A stretch of DNA of 64,000 bases from an uncultured Collinsella sp. Lineage in GTDB: Bacteria; Actinomycetota; Coriobacteriia; Coriobacteriales; Coriobacteriaceae. How positions within the stretch are numbered: the stretch's first letter is position 1; every line of letters begins with the position of its first letter. The notes beneath the pieces are model-generated. The model did no database searches, was not told the DNA's origin, and worked only from the letters and a program-made list of their open reading frames with translations. The DNA is taken from NCBI GenBank assembly GCA_900541685.1, contig UQKM01000006.1, forward strand, positions 34,675 to 98,674, in the 5' to 3' direction. Below, one piece after another: positions 6,998 to 16,572 of the stretch. Made by a program: the position numbers and the translations under genes.

Positions 6998-9841
6998 CGT
7001 TGGCTTCCTTTCTGGTCGTGCGTGGTTGCTGCAAAAACTATAGCGAAACGGATCCGTTTTCTTGATGCGGGCGAGGATGTTTTTGAGCTTGTTAAAGTCG
7101 AGCGGTTTGGGCAGATGGGCGTTCATGCCGGCATCGCGTGCCGCCTTGGCGTCCTCGACAAAGGCGTTGGCGGTGAGCGCGATGATGGGGATGTCGTCCG
7201 CATCGGCCTTCTCGCTCAGGCGAATCGCACGAGTCGCCTCGTAGCCATCCATGCCCGGCATCATGATATCCATCAGGATCGCATCGAAGCTGCCGGCGGG
7301 GCGACTAGTGTATAGATCGACCGCTTCGTTGCCGTCGGCGGCGCGAGTTACGACGATGCCTTCGCTTTCGAGCAGGGCCTGGGCAATTTCGGCATTGAGC
7401 TCGTTGTCTTCGGCCAAAAGAACGTTCATGCCGGCAAGCGAGCAGCTGATCGCCTGCTCGTCCGCACCTTCTCTTGCCTGAGGGTTCTTATCGATGTCGA
7501 GCGGAATCTGGACGTTGAACGTACTTCCCACGCCAACCTCGCTCGAAATCTCAATCGTGCCGCCCATCATGTCGATGAGCGATTTGACGATCGGCATGCC
7601 CATGCCAGTTCCCTGAAATTTACTGCGGGCATCGTTGCCTTCTTGGGCAAACGGTTCGTAGATGTGCTTAAGAAACCCGGGCGACATGCCGATGCCGGTG
7701 TCCGAGACGTTAAAGCGAAAGAGCACTTTGCTATCATCGATCGGTTTAATCTGCGATGTAAAAGTGACAGTTCCGCCATCTTTGTTGTACTTGATGCTGT
7801 TGTCGAGCAGGTTGACGAGGATTTGTCGAATATGGGTGGGGCTGCCGATCATGTATTGGTCGACAGCGTAGGGCTCGCTGGTGTCGAGCATTGTTATGCC
7901 GCGGTCCGATGCACGGAGCTTGCACAGTACGAGCGCATCGTCGCACAGCTCTTTGAGGTTGAATGATTCGTGCTCGAGCGTCACTTTGCACTCCTCGATC
8001 CTGCCCATCTCGAGGATGTCATTAATGAGCGACAACAGATGGTTAGCGGCAACACGCGCTTTGGCGCGGCTTTCGCGGGCGACCTGCATGTCGCCTTCTT
8101 TCAATTCCTCAATTTCGATAAGGCCCAGGATGCCGTTGAGCGGTGTGCGGATATCGTGGCTCATGCGCGTGAGGAAAGCGGTTTTGGCGGCGTTGGCGGC
8201 GTCGGCTTTCTGGCGTTCCTGCTGCGCGCGTTGAAGCGACCAGATAAGGACGACGATGCCGGCGAGCAAAATGAAGATGATAACGGTCGCAACGGCGATG
8301 CGGTTGCGGTAGATAAACCGGAACGTGTCCGATTCTTGCGCCGAGTACGATGCGGGCGAATAGCTGCTTGCAGAGAGCGATTCGCCTGCATTGATGATGC
8401 CCTTATTAATGATTCCCAACAGCTCGGACTTGCCGCGCGAAATCAAGCACGATAGTTGCGCCGTGTTGGTGAGTTCCTGTGTTTCGAAGTCCTCGATGTC
8501 GTGGGCGTCGCGGATGGTTTGCAGGCGCGTACTGGGGACAATGATGCAACTTGCCGTCCCCTTATTGAGGGCTTTGAGCGCCTCGTCGGCATTCGGATAT
8601 TCGGTTACCGTTGCGTCGGGGAATAGGCTCTCGAGCTCAAAACGGTTGACGATCGCGCCCTCTGTGCAAGCGATACTCTTAAGGTCACTGTCCAGGTTGT
8701 TGCTGCTGTGAATGGCGGTCAGGGAGACCGTTCCCATCGGGTTTGACTGGATGGTTCCTCCCTGCTCGGCAAGCCAGTAGTCGCGAAACAGCGGCAGGGC
8801 GACATCGATGGTTCCTTTGGAAAGGGCTTTGGTCATTTGCTTGTTGCTCGAGAACGCGACTGTTTTAACCGTAATGTCAAACTTGTCGTGCAGCGTCGTT
8901 GCAAGCGAGGCGAGCGACCCTTCCATCTCGCCGTCGTCGTTTTGCGTGCAGTAGGGAAGTTGGTTTTTCAGATAGCCGAGCGTAATGGTGTTGCCGTTTG
9001 CTTTGAGCCAGGAGCGCTCGACGCCGGTGAGCAATGACGAGCCGCTGTTTTGGGCCGAGTAGCTCGATTTGACTTCGTCGTTATAGCGCGGGTTGACGCG
9101 GGAGATTGATGTCATGGCGGCATTGATGTCGTTCATCAGATCGGGGCGGCTTTTGGGAACGGCAAAATAGTAGTCGCTCGAGCCTACGTAGAACATGGGC
9201 GACGCGTCGGGCGACGAAATGGTGTCGTTCATGATAATAGCGTCGACCTCGCCGTCTGAAAGCGCGTCAAAGAGGGCGCTGCCGGTGTCGATTTCTTTAT
9301 AAGTACAGGTGATGCCCTCGTTGGCGAGCCACTGCTGGCCGACGACGGTTTGCATAACGCCAGAATTGCAGCCGATGGTAAGGCCTTGAAGCGCTTGGGG
9401 GTCACCCTTGGCCAGATCGTCGCGATCGGGTCTGGCGTAGATGTAGTAGCGCTCGGTGCCCTCGGGGTTCGAGGAAAAGAGTAACTTCTGCTCGCGCTCT
9501 GCCGAATACGAGATGTTGGGCATGAGGTCGATTTCGCCCGCCTCGAGCATGTCCAAAAGCTCGGTGAAAGTGCCAGGAACGTATTCGTATTGCCAACCCT
9601 TTGTGTAATACGAGAGGGTCTGGAGGTATTCGTAGCCCCATCCCGAGAGGCGCTCGCCCGGCGTGCCTTCCTGGAAGCCTGCGTTGTTGACAAGCCAGCC
9701 AACGCGGACCGTCTTGACCTGCTGGTCAGAGTCGGCGGCAAAGGCCGGGGTGGGCATGACGGCGCTCAGTATGGCGAGCGCGGCAAGCGCGACGGCTAGG
9801 GTGCGATATAGAGCTAAGCGAAGGACGGCGGAAGGTTTCAC
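6518..9841 (-). CDS. Hybrid sensor kinase with two fused solute-binding domains, in frame with a PNPOx-like domain
   Basis: One open frame encodes about 1107 aa. I chose GTG 9841 because AGGAT lies 6 nt upstream and a good signal peptide follows; ATG 9874 is the alternative with no SD. Counting from 9874, tandem SBP_bac_3 sensor domains lie at about 50-275 and 290-515 (BvgS-like), a TM helix at 526-547, the H-box SHDIRTPLNGI with His573, HATPase motifs NSIKYN, DTGIGM and GTGMGM, and a receiver at about 815-935 with ILMDIMMPG. The kinase has no stop codon of its own. It runs through about 20 residues into a flavin-binding PNPOx domain that has its own ATG (residue 960) and SD. Either a natural fusion or two products. 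Confidence 0.85.
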   Translation of the reverse strand: MKPSAVLRLALYRTLAVALAALAILSAVMPTPAFAADSDQQVKTVRVGWLVNNAGFQEGTPGERLSGWGYEYLQTLSYYTKGWQYEYVPGTFTELLDMLEAGEIDLMPNISYSAEREQKLLFSSNPEGTERYYIYARPDRDDLAKGDPQALQGLTIGCNSGVMQTVVGQQWLANEGITCTYKEIDTGSALFDALSDGEVDAIIMNDTISSPDASPMFYVGSSDYYFAVPKSRPDLMNDINAAMTSISRVNPRYNDEVKSSYSAQNSGSSLLTGVERSWLKANGNTITLGYLKNQLPYCTQNDDGEMEGSLASLATTLHDKFDITVKTVAFSSNKQMTKALSKGTIDVALPLFRDYWLAEQGGTIQSNPMGTVSLTAIHSSNNLDSDLKSIACTEGAIVNRFELESLFPDATVTEYPNADEALKALNKGTASCIIVPSTRLQTIRDAHDIEDFETQELTNTAQLSCLISRGKSELLGIINKGIINAGESLSASSYSPASYSAQESDTFRFIYRNRIAVATVIIFILLAGIVVLIWSLQRAQQERQKADAANAAKTAFLTRMSHDIRTPLNGILGLIEIEELKEGDMQVARESRAKARVAANHLLSLINDILEMGRIEECKVTLEHESFNLKELCDDALVLCKLRASDRGITMLDTSEPYAVDQYMIGSPTHIRQILVNLLDNSIKYNKDGGTVTFTSQIKPIDDSKVLFRFNVSDTGIGMSPGFLKHIYEPFAQEGNDARSKFQGTGMGMPIVKSLIDMMGGTIEISSEVGVGSTFNVQIPLDIDKNPQAREGADEQAISCSLAGMNVLLAEDNELNAEIAQALLESEGIVVTRAADGNEAVDLYTSRPAGSFDAILMDIMMPGMDGYEATRAIRLSEKADADDIPIIALTANAFVEDAKAARDAGMNAHLPKPLDFNKLKNILARIKKTDPFRYSFCSNHARPERKPTMFRPLRRKKRAITDEEARELLTTCKRGVFAVNGDDGYPYAIPVNYFFDTEHDKIYFHGAKAGHKVDSLKRDDKVCFTVYGNEWYKDDDWAPYVMSTVVFGRCRLVDETPVFIEDKVRQLALKYYPSAEEVEEEIAKDIKGVQLYEISIEHLCGKQIQEK

Positions 9842-9938
9842 ATACAATCCTATCGAGTCGAGGCAATACCGCATTAGGATACCAGCTCAGCTGGCCCACT
9901 CGGCAACTCCACCGCTAAACGGTCCGCCCGGCACTGGC

Positions 9939-10025
9939 GACTAGTCATTGGGGACGTTCTTAAACGACTAGTCATCGGGGACGTTCTTGTTTGACTAGTC
10001 ATTTAAGAACGTCCCCAATGACTAG
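9939..10025. repeat. Cluster of GACTAGTCATTGGGGACGTTCTT intergenic repeats
   Basis: Two direct copies (9939-9961 and 9966-9988, period 27 bp, one mismatch) are followed by a partial copy at 9993-10003 and an inverted copy at 10005-10025, so the cluster can fold into a hairpin. The same sequence in inverted orientation recurs at 22309-22326. It behaves like a REP-type short interspersed repeat. Confidence 0.8.
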
Positions 10026-10035
10026 TTCCGTTTGC

Positions 10036-10054
10036 GGGGGAGGCGTGGGACAAT
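10036..10054 (+). promoter_or_regulatory. Extended -10 promoter (TGGGACAAT) after a repeat
   Basis: A GGGGGAGGCGTG block is followed by GACAAT at 10049-10054 with TG one base upstream, an extended -10. The same 12-bp block and -10 follow the matching repeat at 22309. It drives the ion-channel gene starting 42 nt downstream. No convincing -35 is visible. Confidence 0.45.
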
Positions 10055-10095
10055 ACCGAGCGAATGTGATTGGGCGTCTGGGAAAAGGGGTCGCG

Positions 10096-10521
10096 ATGAA
10101 CAAGTTGAGGACGCTTGCCGACGTGTTGCGACAGGCTGGCTTTGCACGCATCACGGGCCTGTTTCTTATCTTTTACCTGCTGTGCTCGACGGCTGTCTGG
10201 CTGTCCGAGCCCACGACCCTCACGTTTGGCGATGGCCTCTGGTTTAGCTTTGAGACCGTATCGACGATCGGCTTCGGCGATATCCCGGCCGAAACGCCGG
10301 TCGCCCGCGCTATCACCGTCATCCTGAGCGTCATCAGCATCTTCTACATCGCCATGCTCACGGGCGTGGCGGTGAATTACTGCAATACGCTCATCAAGAT
10401 GCGCCAAAAGGACACCATGGCGCGCTTTATGGACGATCTTGAGCATTTGGAAGAGCTCGATCGTGACGAGCTCGCTGACCTGTCGCGCCGCGTGCGCGAA
10501 TATCGCCGACGCCAACGCTAG
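10096..10521 (+). CDS. Two-TM potassium channel
   Basis: Small K+ channel subunit of 141 aa, expected to form tetramers in the cytoplasmic membrane. TM1 is at about 17-37. The re-entrant pore helix is followed by the selectivity filter TIGFGD (57-62), a variant of TVGYGD, and TM2 is at 71-93. The C-terminal 45 residues are charged and helical (DDLEHLEELDRDELADLSRR), probably a coiled coil. No RCK/TrkA ligand domain is present. ATG 10096 has AAAAGGGG 5 nt upstream, so the longer upstream open frame was rejected. A LOG-family gene follows 36 nt downstream, probably co-transcribed. Confidence 0.88.
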   Translation: MNKLRTLADVLRQAGFARITGLFLIFYLLCSTAVWLSEPTTLTFGDGLWFSFETVSTIGFGDIPAETPVARAITVILSVISIFYIAMLTGVAVNYCNTLIKMRQKDTMARFMDDLEHLEELDRDELADLSRRVREYRRRQR

Positions 10522-10557
10522 AACGGGCGCCGTGCGTCACGACGAGGGGGACTGAAT

Positions 10558-11091
10558 ATGAATATCACCGTGTATCTGGGTGCCAGCGTCGGTAATGACC
10601 CGGCGTTTCTGCCCGCGGTGCAGGAGCTGGGCAACTGGATTGGCGCCAACGGACACGCGCTGGTATACGGCGGGTCCAAGTCGGGGCTGATGGGCGCGCT
10701 TGCCGATAGCGTGCTCGATGCCGGCGGACACGTGACCGGCGTGGAGCCAAGCTTTTTTATCGAGGCGGAGTATCAGCACGACGGTATCGACGACCTTATC
10801 GTGACGAGCGACATGGCCGAGCGCAAGGCCAAGATGATCGAGCTTGGCGACGCGTTCATCGCCTTCCCGGGTGGCACGGGCACGCTCGAGGAGATTGCCG
10901 AGGTCATGTCTGCGGTATCGTTGGGACACCTGAGTGCTCCGTGCATCCTGTATAACCTGGACGGTTACTACAACGACCTCAAGGTGCTGCTCGGGCATAT
11001 GATCGATAAGGGCTTATCGAGTCCGCAGCGCCAGCAAGGCATCTACTTTGCCGACGATTTGCGCGAGATTGCCTCGATTATCAACGGATAA
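10558..11091 (+). CDS. LOG family protein (TIGR00730-type Rossmann fold)
   Basis: Nucleotide 5'-monophosphate nucleosidase-type protein of 177 aa, of the family first misannotated as lysine decarboxylases. Characterised members hydrolyse AMP or cytokinin riboside monophosphate to ribose phosphate and base. Motifs are complete: YGGSKSGLMG (37-46), the SDMAERK segment that supplies the conserved Arg/Lys, and PGGTGTLEE (104-112). SD GAGGGGG precedes the ATG. Whether it acts on purine nucleotides or cytokinin-like compounds cannot be read from sequence. Confidence 0.88.
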   Translation: MNITVYLGASVGNDPAFLPAVQELGNWIGANGHALVYGGSKSGLMGALADSVLDAGGHVTGVEPSFFIEAEYQHDGIDDLIVTSDMAERKAKMIELGDAFIAFPGGTGTLEEIAEVMSAVSLGHLSAPCILYNLDGYYNDLKVLLGHMIDKGLSSPQRQQGIYFADDLREIASIING

Positions 11092-11171
11092 GTCTTGAGC
11101 CTGTCCTGCCGTGGTTCCCAGTGGCTCCGTTTACAGCGCAGACGGTTGGCTTGTCTGGGCCACACTCGCTC

Positions 11172-11177
11172 TACAAT
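11172..11177 (+). promoter_or_regulatory. -10 box TACAAT upstream of the ClC gene
   Basis: CTCTACAATAAAACG lies 40 nt before the start codon at 11217 and is followed by SD GGGAGGA. It is one of the recurring TACAAT/GACAAT -10 hexamers in this window. Confidence 0.45.
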
Positions 11178-11216
11178 AAAACGTAACTATGTCGACTTTG
11201 ACCACGGGAGGACCCG

Positions 11217-12518
11217 ATGGGTAACCTTGCCAAACCCAAAAACCGTGCGCTGTTTTTAGTGAGCGTGGCTGTGACCGGTGCGTTTGCGGGCGCCGCGGTT
11301 TGGCTGTTCTTCTTTGCGATGGAGCATGGCATCGACTATCTATGGACCGAGATCCCGCATATGCTGGGCGTCGCTTCGCCCGAGCTCGCGAGCGGTCCGT
11401 TCGGTTTTCTGCCGTACCCGTTTTTCGTCTGCCTGCTGGGCGGCCTGCTGATCGGTCTGTACGAAAAGCTTACGGGCGCCAAGACTGATGACCTCAACCA
11501 GGTGATGGCCAAGGTAAAGCGCGACGGCCGCTACCCGTACGACAACCTGGGCAAGCTTTCGCTTGCGGCGTTGCTGCCGCTGCTGTTTGGCGGAAGCATT
11601 GGACCAGAAGCCGGCCTGACCGGCGTCATCGCGGGCCTGTGCAGCTGGGTCGGCGACCGCATGCGCCGCTTTGGCGCCGAGTTTAGGGAGCTCACGCTGT
11701 TGGGCACCCAGGCCGCGCTGACGGCGCTCTTTACCGCGCCCGTCTTTGGCTTTGTGGCGCCGCTCGCCGGAAGTGCTGACGGTCAGGGTGCCAATGACGA
11801 TGAGTCCGCGTCCGGCGAGATCACCATCAAACTGCCCAAGGCGCAAAAGACCGTGGTCTACGGTATCGCGATTGCCGGTGGCCTGGGCACCTACCTGCTG
11901 CTTGGCCAGCTTGTGGGCGGCGGCATGGGTATGCCCAGGTTCGAGGCCGCGCAGGTGGGCAACCTGGAGCTTACCTGGCTCATTCCCCTGGCGCTCGTCG
12001 GCACGGCCTGTGGCTGGCTGTACTTTGTCTCGGAGCACGCGAGCGAGGCGTTGGCCCACGCCATAGGGGAGCGCCCTGTCGTCAAGGCCATGCTCGCCGG
12101 TTTGGCGCTCGCCATCTGCGGTACGGTCCTGCCCTACACCATGTTTGCCGGCGAGACGCAGGCCGATGTGCTTATGAAGACCTATATGACCATTCCCGCT
12201 GGCGTGCTTATTGCAACCGGTCTTGTCAAGGCCATGCTGACGCCCGCCCTCATCAACCTGGGCTGGCGCGGCGGTCACTTCTTCCCCGTTATCTTCTCGG
12301 GCGTGAGCCTGGGCTACGGCCTTGCCGTCCTTACGGGCGCCGACCCGGTCTTTTGCGTCGCCGTCTGTACCGCCTCGACGATGGGTGCCGTCATGCGTCA
12401 ACCGGTCATGGTCGTGGGCCTGCTGCTCATGTGCTTCCCACTCAAGGGTATCGTCTGCATGATCGTCGCCGCGGCCATTGCGGCGGGCATTCCGCTGCCC
12501 AAGCCGCTGCGCAAGTAG
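11217..12518 (+). CDS. ClC-type chloride channel/antiporter
   Basis: Polytopic membrane protein of 433 aa in the voltage-gated chloride channel superfamily. The first TM is at residues 12-34. The conserved ClC block GGSIGPEAGLTGVIAGL occurs near 125-141, in place of the GREGP motif, and the region LGTQAALTALFTAPVFGF corresponds to the helix carrying the gating element. A charged insert of about 30 residues (ADGQGANDDESASGE) separates the halves. The family moves Cl- or F-, often coupled to H+. The gating Glu appears to be in GPEAG. SD GGGAGGA is 4 nt before the ATG. No CBS domains are present. The gene is monocistronic and convergent with the ABC operon. Confidence 0.87.
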   Translation: MGNLAKPKNRALFLVSVAVTGAFAGAAVWLFFFAMEHGIDYLWTEIPHMLGVASPELASGPFGFLPYPFFVCLLGGLLIGLYEKLTGAKTDDLNQVMAKVKRDGRYPYDNLGKLSLAALLPLLFGGSIGPEAGLTGVIAGLCSWVGDRMRRFGAEFRELTLLGTQAALTALFTAPVFGFVAPLAGSADGQGANDDESASGEITIKLPKAQKTVVYGIAIAGGLGTYLLLGQLVGGGMGMPRFEAAQVGNLELTWLIPLALVGTACGWLYFVSEHASEALAHAIGERPVVKAMLAGLALAICGTVLPYTMFAGETQADVLMKTYMTIPAGVLIATGLVKAMLTPALINLGWRGGHFFPVIFSGVSLGYGLAVLTGADPVFCVAVCTASTMGAVMRQPVMVVGLLLMCFPLKGIVCMIVAAAIAAGIPLPKPLRK

Positions 12519-12606
12519 CGCGGTGGCGCACGCCGGGGACATGCCGTTTGCCACGGATTTGCGGGGAGGGGACGACCGCGTCCTTCGTGGATCGAGGCTC
12601 GCGTGG

Positions 12607-13305
12607 CTACAGGTCGCGTGTTCGATAGACCTTGGTGCTGATGGTGCAGCTCATTGCAAAGAGCACGAGGGCCAGGACGGCAATTCCTGCGCACAAGCAG
12701 CCGAGGACGGCAGGATCGGGATTCGCTCCGGCAATCGACATGAGCCGGTTGCTGATGGGGTTGGAGGAGCTCAGCGTGGCCATGGTGCCGCAACCAAGCA
12801 GGGCAAACAGGCCAACGGATAGGCGCAACGCCTCCATGTGTCCAAAGCGAAAGAACAGCGGCTGCGCCAGAAATACCATCATGAGTGAGATGAGCATCGA
12901 GGCTGCCGAGGCGATTGCGATCTCAAAGACGGTTTGTCCTGTCGAGGTCACGCCCGCACTGTTGAAGAGCGGAAGGACGATGATGTTCAAAAGCACGGCG
13001 GCGCAGGCCATGATGGCCGAGAAGACAACGATGCACAGGTAGCGGGCACAAATAATGTCTTTGCGCGAGATGGGCAGCGTTGCCCGATAGCGCTCCCATC
13101 CGTTTTGATTGTCGAAGCCGGCCAGCGAGCTCATGACCATGATGGGCGACATGGCGCTGACTGCACAGGCGCCGGCACTCATGCCGGAATCTCCATCCGA
13201 TGCGTTGGCGAGGGTCAACACGATGAATATAAATAAGCCGACGCCCGCAATACTCGGGATAAGCGTGCGAACGATGGCGAGCTCGGACATAAAGGCGCGT
13301 TTCAT
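12607..13305 (-). CDS. ABC-2 type permease
   Basis: Membrane component of an ABC exporter, 232 aa with about six TM helices (residues 14-33, 44-60, 87-110, 124-148, 155-176 and 195-220). It resembles the ABC2_membrane_5 group often paired with GntR/YtrA operons. Its start overlaps the end of the upstream ATPase gene by 4 bp, so the two are translationally coupled. The substrate is not evident; relatives handle cell-envelope stress, antibiotics or lantibiotics. Confidence 0.82.
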   Translation of the reverse strand: MKRAFMSELAIVRTLIPSIAGVGLFIFIVLTLANASDGDSGMSAGACAVSAMSPIMVMSSLAGFDNQNGWERYRATLPISRKDIICARYLCIVVFSAIMACAAVLLNIIVLPLFNSAGVTSTGQTVFEIAIASAASMLISLMMVFLAQPLFFRFGHMEALRLSVGLFALLGCGTMATLSSSNPISNRLMSIAGANPDPAVLGCLCAGIAVLALVLFAMSCTISTKVYRTRDL

Positions 13306-14183
13306 TTCGAAGCCCCTTTCAGCATGAGGCGAAGATAATCATCAATGGTTGCCCGATCGCAGGGAATCTCGGGGAAAGCCTCGAGCGTATCGCGACGGTT
13401 GGGCACGAGCACGTCCACGCTATAGGCGTGGCGGGCGGCACGGGCGCCTTCGACGCAAGCCGTAAGCTCGGCGGCCTGTGCTTGGGTACAGTGGGCGATG
13501 CCGGCGCGGTCGGTAATGTCCTCGCGCGGCAGGTCAAATACAATCGAGCCGTTATCGATGCAGATGACGCGGTCGGCGGTACGATCGAGGTCGGACGTAA
13601 TGTGGCTCGAGAGCAGTACGCTGCGCTGGCCGTCGGAAACAAAGGCGAGCAGCTCATCGAGTAGTTCCTCGCGCGCCATGGGATCGAGGCCCGCGGTGGC
13701 TTCGTCCAAAACGAGCAGCTTGGCATTGTGGCTGAGCGCACAGGCGAGCTGCAGCTTCATGCCCATGCCGCGGGAGAGGTCTTTGACCTTGGCTTTGGGA
13801 TCAAGGCCAAATCGGTCGATAAATCTGGCGAACGTTTCGCTACTCCACGTGGGGTACGCCGGGCCTACGAGCCTCTCGATCTGGCCTACCTTGAGCGTGG
13901 AGGGGAAGGGGCACGTGTCCAGGACAAGGCCTACGCGGGAGCGCAGGTGGCGCTGTGCCTCGCCGGGCGCATTGGCATCGCAGCGCTGGCCAAGCAGCTG
14001 CACCTCGCCGGCATCGAGCTTTATGAGCCCGAGCGCGGCGCGAATGGTCGTTGTCTTGCCGGCGCCGTTTGCGCCCACAAAGCCGACAATCTGGCCGGGC
14101 TCCACGGTGAGTGTGACATCGCGTAGCGAAAAGCGGTCGCTTACGCGGCGTGAAACGCCTTTGAGTTCTAGCAAGTTTTGCAT
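13302..14183 (-). CDS. ABC transporter ATP-binding protein
   Basis: ATPase subunit of 293 aa. Walker A GANGAGKTT is at 37-45, the signature loop reads LSRGMGMKLQ, Walker B plus D-loop reads LLVLDEATAGLDP, and the switch His is in LLSSHIT. The start is ATG 14183, with SD AGAAAGG 7 nt upstream; the longer open frame to 14648 overlaps the regulator gene and was rejected. It is the middle gene of gntR-ATPase-permease, the layout of YtrA-type operons in Gram-positives, where the operon responds to envelope-active antibiotics. Confidence 0.92.
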   Translation of the reverse strand: MQNLLELKGVSRRVSDRFSLRDVTLTVEPGQIVGFVGANGAGKTTTIRAALGLIKLDAGEVQLLGQRCDANAPGEAQRHLRSRVGLVLDTCPFPSTLKVGQIERLVGPAYPTWSSETFARFIDRFGLDPKAKVKDLSRGMGMKLQLACALSHNAKLLVLDEATAGLDPMAREELLDELLAFVSDGQRSVLLSSHITSDLDRTADRVICIDNGSIVFDLPREDITDRAGIAHCTQAQAAELTACVEGARAARHAYSVDVLVPNRRDTLEAFPEIPCDRATIDDYLRLMLKGASK

Positions 14184-14206
14184 GGTATAGCCTTTCTTGC
14201 AGATGG

Positions 14207-14587
14207 CTACTGCATGGTTTCGGGGGCTACAAGGTCGAGCATCTCGTGCAATTTGTCGCGCGTGACGCCCAGGGTTTCGGCCTGCGTAGCGGCCTGCGCA
14301 AGCAACTCTTCGATATGGCAGAGCTGGTTTTCGCGCAAGAGCTCCTGGTTTCCCTCGGCGACAAAGCAGCCCTTGCCCTGCACGGTGCAGATAAAGCCGA
14401 GCTGTTCCAGGTCGGCATAGGCACGCTTGGTGGTAATGACGCTCACACCGAGGTCGCTCGCGAGTGCACGGATGCTGGGGAGTTTGGCTCCCGCAGCGAG
14501 TGCGCCCGAAAGGATCTGAGCTTTGACCTGCGAGGAGATCTGCTCGTAGATGGGCTTGTCGCTCGAATTGGATAGGATGATGTCCAC
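14207..14587 (-). CDS. GntR family regulator, YtrA type
   Basis: Repressor of 126 aa. The N-terminal winged helix has PIYEQISSQVKAQILSGAL, then KLPSIRALASDLGVSVITTKRAY, and the short C-terminal tail is characteristic of the YtrA subfamily, which lacks a large effector domain. It is first in the operon with the ABC ATPase and permease (23-bp gap). It probably represses its own operon through the inverted repeat just upstream at 14615-14648. Confidence 0.9.
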   Translation of the reverse strand: MDIILSNSSDKPIYEQISSQVKAQILSGALAAGAKLPSIRALASDLGVSVITTKRAYADLEQLGFICTVQGKGCFVAEGNQELLRENQLCHIEELLAQAATQAETLGVTRDKLHEMLDLVAPETMQ

Positions 14588-14614
14588 AGCGGCTCCTTAG
14601 CTGTTGGGCTACAC

Positions 14615-14648
14615 GTGTATATAACCGGTAAGCACAGTATATATACAC
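14615..14648. promoter_or_regulatory. Inverted repeat GTGTATATA...TATATACAC, likely GntR/YtrA operator
   Basis: Perfect 9-bp arms at 14615-14623 and 14640-14648, separated by 16 bp in an AT-rich promoter region, 28 bp upstream of the gntR start. YtrA-type repressors bind widely spaced AT-rich dyads, so autoregulation is the natural inference. Confidence 0.65.
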
Positions 14649-14667
14649 TATGTACAGTTACGCAAGA

Positions 14668-14717
14668 GACAAATTCGGATTGGGCCGGCTACCCAGGCCC
14701 CAACTGATGAATTTGTC
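14668..14717. other. Compound dyad between divergent gntR and prfC
   Basis: GACAAATTC (14668-14676) pairs with GAATTTGTC (14709-14717), and inside it TTGGGCC faces GGCCCCAA. The 50-nt structure lies upstream of both putative promoters. It may be an operator or a transcription barrier; its function is unknown. Confidence 0.4.
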
Positions 14718-14749
14718 CTGATAGGCGCCCTAGAGCGGGATTTCGCGGC

Positions 14750-14755
14750 TACAAT
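14750..14755 (+). promoter_or_regulatory. -10 box TACAAT upstream of prfC
   Basis: GGCTACAATAGTGC lies 48 nt before the prfC start. No strong -35 is seen. Confidence 0.4.
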
Positions 14756-14802
14756 AGTGCGGTTACATCGACGTAATGCACTCAATGCAAGAAAGGATCC
14801 GC

Positions 14803-16416
<1,614 letters not shown>

Positions 16417-16421
16417 TGCAT

Positions 16422-16456
16422 CGGCGCGGTGGCCCTGTGGGGCTGCCGCGCCGTTT
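16422..16456 (+). terminator. Terminator after prfC
   Basis: CGGCGCGG (16422-16429) pairs with CCGCGCCG (16446-16453), with an inner GCCC/GGGC stem, and TTTG follows. Confidence 0.65.
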
Positions 16457-16458
16457 GC

Positions 16459-16487
16459 TTGCCTGATGCCGTGTGAGCGGCTATTAT
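16459..16487 (+). promoter_or_regulatory. Sigma-A promoter for the VUT transporter
   Basis: TTGCCT (16459-16464), a 17-bp spacer and TATTAT (16482-16487). The predicted start near 16494 leaves a leader of about 79 nt before the ATG, enough for a small riboswitch. Confidence 0.65.
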
Positions 16488-16516
16488 ACCCATCGTCGTC
16501 TCAAGCCCGTGACGTC

Positions 16517-16566
16517 CGAGCAGTTCGGGTCCGATATCCTGCTCGTTAAACCTAAAACCAAAGGAG
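16517..16566 (+). promoter_or_regulatory. Candidate preQ1-like riboswitch leader
   Basis: A 7-bp stem CGAGCAG/CTGCTCG (16517-16523 with 16539-16545) encloses a 15-nt loop. It is followed by an A-rich tail (TTAAACCTAAAACCAAAGG) that ends in the SD AAAGGAG at 16560-16566. This is the class I preQ1 layout: a small hairpin, then an A-rich strand and an SD that can pair with the loop (TCC at 16530-16532 with GGA). The loop is longer than usual for class I. The downstream gene belongs to a family of queuosine-precursor transporters, which supports the idea. Not confirmed by a covariance model. Confidence 0.45.
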
Positions 16567-16572
16567 TACATA

